A DNA stretch of 10,539 nt from the NCBI GenBank assembly GCA_934279105.1, contig CAKQWR010000063.1, positions 1 to 10,539 on the forward strand, given 5' to 3'. The notes beneath the pieces are model-generated. The model did not search any database. It had not been told where the DNA came from and saw nothing but the letters and a program-made list of their open reading frames with translations. Shown here one piece after another: positions 6,822 through 10,539 of the stretch (the first letter of the stretch is position 1; each line of letters begins with the position of its first letter). Source of the stretch: an uncultured Oribacterium sp. Its GTDB lineage: Bacteria; Bacillota; Clostridia; Lachnospirales; Lachnospiraceae. Made by a program: the position numbers and the translations under genes.

Positions 6822-7709
6822 TTAATTTGTTTCTATCTTCGGCTCACGCAGAAATACGCGAACTTCTTCAAGTCGTTTTTGCGCCTCCGTGCGGCCGATC
6901 TGATATACGCGCTCAAGCTCTTCCGGGTCATGCTCTACACGATGAATGCCCAGCGGCTCCGGCGGCTGAATTACCAGTATCTGCCCAGCGGCTTCCTTTG
7001 CGTGTATATCTGCAAGCTCTTCGTTATACATAAGATGACGGTTCTTCATCGCCTCATAGCACAGCGGGTACTGCTTCCGGAGCTTCTGGAAAGCCTGCAT
7101 ACCTGCCTGTGTTTTTTTTTGATAGTTTCGGTCCTGTGTCAGGATGACGACGTTACGGTTGTAACCGATGTGCTCCATAAAACGAAGAGGAATGGCGTTA
7201 CTTATTCCGCCGTCGAGATAGGTCTGTCCCTGTATTTTTACCGGTGTCGAAACAAGTGGCATAGATGCACTTGCACGATACCACTCCATCTCTTCCGGTT
7301 CAGAAGTCTTGCACTCGTGGTAGACCGGACGTCCGGTATGAACATCCGTCGCGACGATATAAAATTTCATCGGATTCTTTAGAAACGTTTCCCAGTCGAA
7401 AAGATCAAGCTTTTCCGGAAGCGTATAGTAACAGAATTCGGCATTGTAAAGATTTCCTGTCTTCAGCAGCGACTCAAGACTGCAGTAGCGTTTGTCTCTC
7501 GCAAATCGTTTATTATAGCGAATCGCGCGTCCCAGCTGACGAGATTTGAAATTGCAACCGAAGGTGGCACCGGCCGATACACCGACCATTCCGTCAAATG
7601 TGATTCCTTCTTCGAGAAATACGTCCAGCACGCCTGCGGTGAACATACCGCGCATCGCGCCGCCTTCACAAACCAGTCCTTTCTGGTATTCTGTCTTCTC
7701 TTCTATCAT
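6822..7709 (-). CDS. patatin-like phospholipase family protein
   Basis: 295 aa. Patatin-type serine hydrolase with a Ser-Asp dyad. Seen: the oxyanion glycine loop EGGAMRG (15-21), the nucleophile elbow GVSAG (43-47, Ser45), and YLDGGISNAIPL with the catalytic Asp in DGG (166-168). All three key motifs are intact and in the right order, so it should be active on acyl lipids or similar esters. The length and layout resemble the bacterial YjjU-type group. No signal peptide or membrane segment, so probably cytosolic or membrane-peripheral. GGAGG stands 9 nt before the ATG. It lies between the L,D-transpeptidase gene and dus in the same run. A run of nine A (coding strand, at 7112-7120) lies in the gene within YQKKTQ. 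Natural substrate unknown. Confidence 0.92.
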   Translation of the reverse strand: MIEEKTEYQKGLVCEGGAMRGMFTAGVLDVFLEEGITFDGMVGVSAGATFGCNFKSRQLGRAIRYNKRFARDKRYCSLESLLKTGNLYNAEFCYYTLPEKLDLFDWETFLKNPMKFYIVATDVHTGRPVYHECKTSEPEEMEWYRASASMPLVSTPVKIQGQTYLDGGISNAIPLRFMEHIGYNRNVVILTQDRNYQKKTQAGMQAFQKLRKQYPLCYEAMKNRHLMYNEELADIHAKEAAGQILVIQPPEPLGIHRVEHDPEELERVYQIGRTEAQKRLEEVRVFLREPKIETN

Positions 7710-7752
7710 CTTTTTACGCCTCCGAAATTTCAGCCATCACAGTGCTGACTGT

Positions 7753-8487
7753 TTAAAAATTTGCAATCGATGCCTCGTTCGGTACAATCATCATATAGCA
7801 GCCGTTATGACACAGCTGTAGAAGCGCAATCATATCTGCTTCTTCAACCGATACGCAGCCTGCCGAACCCCATTCTGCCGGATTCTTGCAGTGGAGGAAA
7901 ATCGCTGAACCACGCTTATACACGGTTGGATTCATATTGAAACCGATTGCCATCGCATATTTGTAGCAGATTGTATACTCGCTGAGATGCTCACCACGAA
8001 TCGGTGTCATGCTCTCCACCCAGGTATTGTAGCCTGTTTCTTCAGCGGACCAGTAAGAATATGGTGTGACATCGCGCCAGCTCATCTGGGTGCCTGGATT
8101 CGCATTGATACCGAATGCATGCAGGATTGGGAAGGAACCAACCGGTGTCGTCTGGTCTCCCTCCTGACGCTCGTTCCAGGCCTTCAGTCCGTTACGACCA
8201 TATCCGCAGTAGGTCTCCATCACTTTCTTCCAGCTTCCGTCTGGCTGCTTGTTGTAAAGTGCGAGATTATGATCGACGACCAGAATAATCTGATCCGTAA
8301 TCTGTGCAGTCAGTGTGCCGGCCAATGCTTCTGCCTTCGCATCTTCACTGCCTTTCACAGTGGAAACCGGCGCAGTGGTATCGATGATCGCACCCGGCCC
8401 GAATTCTGCAAATGCAGTGAAACAGCAGCCCATTACAAGGGCGACAGCTGTAATAAACGAAATGATCAGATGTTGAAATCTATTCAT
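7753..8487 (-). CDS. secreted L,D-transpeptidase, YkuD domain
   Basis: 244 aa. Residues 1-27 form a signal peptide: basic start MNRFQH, hydrophobic core LIISFITAVALVMG, then a likely cleavage site AFA|E. MGC at 19-21 could be read as a weak lipoprotein box, but AFA fits signal peptidase I better. The mature part carries the YkuD fold marks: ILVVDHNLALY, CGYGRNGLKAW, EGDQTTPVGSFPIL (109-122), and the catalytic motif HCKNPAEWGSAGCVSV (199-214) with His199 and nucleophile Cys211. Such enzymes form 3-3 peptide cross-links or attach proteins to peptidoglycan outside the membrane; a hydrolytic role is also possible. GGAGG is 8 nt before the ATG; the gene follows truA by 14 bp. Confidence 0.92.
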   Translation of the reverse strand: MNRFQHLIISFITAVALVMGCCFTAFAEFGPGAIIDTTAPVSTVKGSEDAKAEALAGTLTAQITDQIILVVDHNLALYNKQPDGSWKKVMETYCGYGRNGLKAWNERQEGDQTTPVGSFPILHAFGINANPGTQMSWRDVTPYSYWSAEETGYNTWVESMTPIRGEHLSEYTICYKYAMAIGFNMNPTVYKRGSAIFLHCKNPAEWGSAGCVSVEEADMIALLQLCHNGCYMMIVPNEASIANF

Positions 8488-8501
8488 ACGTATATCCTCC
8501 G

Positions 8502-9278
8502 TTAATCATAATCGACCTTCATAAGACAGAGCCCCTTCGCTTCCATCGTGACACCGGCGTTCTTCCGATCTCTTGATTCGATGGCTTCTTTCACAGATTC
8601 CGGTTTTCGTTTACCTAGTCCGACTTCGAGAAGTGTTCCGGTCATGATACGAATCTGATTCTGTAAAAAGCCCGTTCCGTGAAAATAGAAACGGATGTAT
8701 GGCCCATTCTCTGTGATTTCGACAGTATCGATTTTTCGTACAGTAGATTTTTTCATCTTACTGTTTCCGCAGAAGCACTTATAATCATGCTCTCCGATGA
8801 GATAATCTGCCGCTTTCTGCATCGCCTCGATGTCCGGATGCGTCTGCAGAACGGATACATATTTCCGCTCGAAGACCGGCTTCTGATCACTAAACCAGCA
8901 GCTGTATCGATAGGTTTTTCCGGAGGCTTTAAAACGGCTATGGAAACGATCCGCGCACAGCTTCAGCTCGTTAATACTGATATCTTCCGGAAGGTACTGA
9001 TTCATATAGCGTTTGATTTCATCTTCCGTTTTATCCGTTTCGAGAAGGACGTTTGCAGTCATTGCGCGGGCATGGACACCGGCATCCGTACGACCGGCGC
9101 CGATGACCGTAATCGGAAAGGATGCCATGTCCTTCACCCTATACTGTTCGCCATATACCATGCGGGTCAGCACCTGTTCCAGTTTCCCCTGAATCGTCAT
9201 ATCAGTGTTCGGCTGATGCTCCCAGCCGTAATAACGGGAACCATCATAGCTTACAATCATTTTATAGTTTCTAATCAT
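8502..9278 (-). CDS. truA: tRNA pseudouridine(38-40) synthase TruA
   Basis: 258 aa from the chosen start. Converts uridines 38-40 of the tRNA anticodon arm to pseudouridine. Seen: YKMIVSYDGSRYYGWEHQP at the N-terminus, the catalytic loop GAGRTDAGVHA (60-70) with Asp65, FHSRFKASGKTYRY in the middle, FHGTGFLQNQIRIMTGTLLEVGLG near the C-terminal third and a closing GLCLMKVDY. All family landmarks are intact. ATG at 9278 is preferred over ATG at 9326: it has GGAG 6 nt upstream, it places the start at the family's usual N-terminus, and the SigA promoter at 9307-9336 would lie inside the longer version. First gene of the six-gene run. Confidence 0.95.
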   Translation of the reverse strand: MIRNYKMIVSYDGSRYYGWEHQPNTDMTIQGKLEQVLTRMVYGEQYRVKDMASFPITVIGAGRTDAGVHARAMTANVLLETDKTEDEIKRYMNQYLPEDISINELKLCADRFHSRFKASGKTYRYSCWFSDQKPVFERKYVSVLQTHPDIEAMQKAADYLIGEHDYKCFCGNSKMKKSTVRKIDTVEITENGPYIRFYFHGTGFLQNQIRIMTGTLLEVGLGKRKPESVKEAIESRDRKNAGVTMEAKGLCLMKVDYD

Positions 9279-9306
9279 ACCACGCTCCGAATGTTTATTT
9301 GGAAAT

Positions 9307-9336
9307 ATTTTAGCGCACGCAGGCATCGAAGGTCAA
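9307..9336 (-). promoter_or_regulatory. SigA promoter of the truA gene run
   Basis: Minus strand: TTGACC (9336-9331), 18-bp spacer, TAAAAT (9312-9307). Both hexamers match the consensus at five of six positions. Predicted transcription start near 9300, giving a leader of only about 22 nt before the truA ATG at 9278. It lies just downstream of the tsf terminator, as expected for the start of a new transcription unit. Confidence 0.75.
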
Positions 9337-9391
9337 TTTACGAATCACTTAAGCGGAATCATGGAAGAAATATACGCTGCAACGTGCACAT

Positions 9392-9422
9392 ACAAAAGAG
9401 CTTCGGGAAATCCCGAAGCTCT
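9392..9422 (-). terminator. intrinsic terminator after tsf
   Basis: Minus strand, about 28 bp after the tsf stop: AGAGCTTCGGG - ATTT - CCCGAAGCTCT, a perfect 11-bp stem with a 4-nt loop, then TTTGT. It is stable and followed by U residues, so it should end the rpsB-tsf transcript before truA. Confidence 0.9.
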
Positions 9423-9450
9423 CGTATGAACTTTATGGTTTGTTCGAAGA

Positions 9451-10395
9451 TTAGTTCTTCTTTGCAGCTGCCTGCTGTGCAGCAACCTCTGCAGCGAAGT
9501 CCTCGTTCTTCTTTTCGAGGCCCTCACCAGTCTCATAACGTACGAAGGTTACAAGCTGGATCTTAGCGCCCTGAGCCTTTGCAACAGAATCAACATACTG
9601 CTGAACGCTCTGCTTGCCATCCTCTGCTCTTACGTAGGTCTGATCTACGAGGCAGATCTCCTTCAGCTCCTTGTTGAGACGACCCTGTACCATACCATTG
9701 AGAACCTTCTCCGGTGCGTTTGGCTTCTCGTTCTTAGCAGCCTCTGTAAGGATCTCAGTCTCGTGAGCAAGATACTCCTGGTCAACCTCTGCACGAGTGG
9801 TGTACTTCGGGTTAAGTGCTGCAATCTGCATAGCGATGTTCTTTGCCATCTCGGCAACAGCATCGTTCACAACATCAGACTTCACCTGAAGGATAACACC
9901 GATACGACCACCAGCGTGGATATAGCTGGAAACAAGGCCCTCATTCTCAACAAGCTTTGAGAAACGACGAATGTGCATGTTCTCACCGATGATGGAAATC
10001 TCCTCGGAAAGCTGCTCAGCAACGGTTCTGGTCTCATCGAGGTTCCACTTCTCAGCAAGGAAAGCATCGATGTCGGTAGCGGTTGTTGTAAGAGCCTGAT
10101 CACAAACCTGATCAACATAAGCCTGGAACTTAGCGTTCTTCGCTACGAAGTCAGTCTCAGCGTTAACCTCAACAACAACACCAGTGTGCATGTCCTCAGA
10201 AACCTTTGCGAAGGAAACACCCTCAGCTGCGATTCTGCCGGCCTTCTTCTCAGCGCCTGCAAGGCCCTGCTCTCTAAGGAACTCTACGGCCTTATCCATG
10301 TCACCATCGGTAGCAGCGAGTGCCTTCTTACAAGCCATCATACCTGCACCGGTAATATCTCTTAACTCTTTAACCTGAGCTGCTGTAATTGCCAT
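9451..10395 (-). CDS. tsf: elongation factor Ts
   Basis: 314 aa. Guanine-nucleotide exchange factor that releases GDP from EF-Tu in the cytoplasm. Seen: an N-terminal UBA-like domain, MAITAAQVKELRDITGAGMM then ACKKAL (1-26); ALAATDGDMDKAVEFLREQG; the hallmark TDFVAKN (81-87) that contacts EF-Tu; MHIRRFSKLV; a repeat of the core subdomain; and an Ala/Lys-rich tail AAQQAAAKKN. The start is the ATG at 10395 with AGGAGG 8 nt upstream. An in-frame upstream ATG at 10473 lies inside the rpsB-tsf hairpin and is not used. It follows rpsB, the universal arrangement, but is not followed by pyrH. Confidence 0.97.
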   Translation of the reverse strand: MAITAAQVKELRDITGAGMMACKKALAATDGDMDKAVEFLREQGLAGAEKKAGRIAAEGVSFAKVSEDMHTGVVVEVNAETDFVAKNAKFQAYVDQVCDQALTTTATDIDAFLAEKWNLDETRTVAEQLSEEISIIGENMHIRRFSKLVENEGLVSSYIHAGGRIGVILQVKSDVVNDAVAEMAKNIAMQIAALNPKYTTRAEVDQEYLAHETEILTEAAKNEKPNAPEKVLNGMVQGRLNKELKEICLVDQTYVRAEDGKQSVQQYVDSVAKAQGAKIQLVTFVRYETGEGLEKKNEDFAAEVAAQQAAAKKN

Positions 10396-10445
10396 CTTTT
10401 TATCCTCCTGGATGTTTATTTGATAGGAGCCCCACTGACTCCTGT

Positions 10446-10497
10446 AAAAACAAGAAAAGCCAGCATTCTGCAATTTATGAAATTGTCGAATGCTGGC
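10446..10497 (-). terminator. rpsB-tsf intergenic hairpin with U-tract (terminator or attenuator)
   Basis: Minus strand: GCCAGCATTC pairs with GAATGCTGGC (10 bp) around an inner stem CAATTT/AAATTG with a 3-nt loop and a 2x2 internal loop between the two stems; then TTTTCTTGTTTTT. It begins about 12 bp after the rpsB stop. Since no SigA promoter is obvious between it and tsf, it probably acts as a partial terminator or an RNA-processing or stability element that sets the S2 to EF-Ts ratio. Confidence 0.75.
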
Positions 10498-10509
10498 GTT
10501 ATCAATTAA

Positions 10510-10539
10510 TTAAGCCTCAGTAGAAACGACAGTCTCGTC
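10510..10539 (-). CDS. rpsB: 30S ribosomal protein S2, last 9 codons
   Basis: The minus strand entering at the right edge reads DETVVSTEA followed by TAA. The acidic, low-complexity tail is typical for S2 C-termini in Firmicutes, and rpsB precedes tsf almost universally. Only nine residues are visible, so the call rests mostly on position before tsf; the hairpin right after the stop agrees with the end of a gene. Confidence 0.65.
   Translation of the reverse strand, partial: DETVVSTEA

Noticed and set aside
6639..7382. 247-codon plus-strand open frame across dus and the patatin gene
   Set aside because: Antisense to two well-supported genes and without a plausible ribosome-binding site or motif.
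9279..9326. Longer TruA start at ATG 9326
   Set aside because: It would contain the -10 hexamer of the promoter, lacks a ribosome-binding site, and adds residues not found in TruA.
8679..9566. 295-codon plus-strand open frame opposite truA and the tsf end
   Set aside because: It crosses truA, the promoter, the terminator and the end of tsf, and its translation shows no family signal.
10396..10473. Longer EF-Ts start at an upstream in-frame ATG
   Set aside because: The extension runs through the rpsB-tsf hairpin and U-tract; the inner ATG has a perfect AGGAGG and matches the family's MAITAAQVKELR start.

Overview
The window looks like chromosomal DNA of a low-to-mid GC Firmicute of class Clostridia, most likely a Lachnospiraceae-type anaerobe. 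This is inferred from protein character: a UPF0371/DUF1846 protein, an RsmH with a long basic N-terminal extension, a FliB-type lysine-N-methylase, a Clostridia-like EF-Ts, strong AGGAGG ribosome-binding sites and consensus SigA promoters. Every gene I can support lies on the minus strand, so transcription runs from high to low coordinates. I see no mobile element, CRISPR array, tRNA or rRNA.

Read in the direction of transcription: (1) the last codons of rpsB (ribosomal protein S2) enter at the right edge, followed by a hairpin with a U-tract and then tsf (EF-Ts), which has its own intrinsic terminator. (2) A SigA promoter next to that terminator starts a tightly packed run of six genes: truA, a secreted YkuD L,D-transpeptidase, a patatin-like phospholipase, a tRNA-dihydrouridine synthase (dus), a FliB-like lysine-N-methylase and rsmH. 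Gaps are 44 bp or less, and dus and the methylase overlap by 4 bp. Three of the six modify tRNA or rRNA; two act on the cell wall or lipids. (3) A UPF0371 gene stands alone between a near-perfect SigA promoter and a strong terminator. (4) An orphan, degenerate HypF-C/Kae1-like protein follows, with its own candidate promoter and an inverted repeat. (5) The first 29 codons of pyrH (UMP kinase) leave at the left edge.

rpsB-tsf-pyrH-frr are usually close neighbours in bacteria. Here tsf and pyrH are about 9.3 kb apart with eight genes between them. The flanks are core translation and nucleotide genes, and the interval is RNA-modification housekeeping plus poorly understood genes. The most unusual item is the HypF-like protein: it keeps the recognisable fold signatures of the HypF carbamoyltransferase domain but has lost the His cluster, the terminal nucleotide-site motif and all the other HypF domains, and no hydrogenase gene is in view. 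I found no clear multi-gene novel defence or biosynthetic system.
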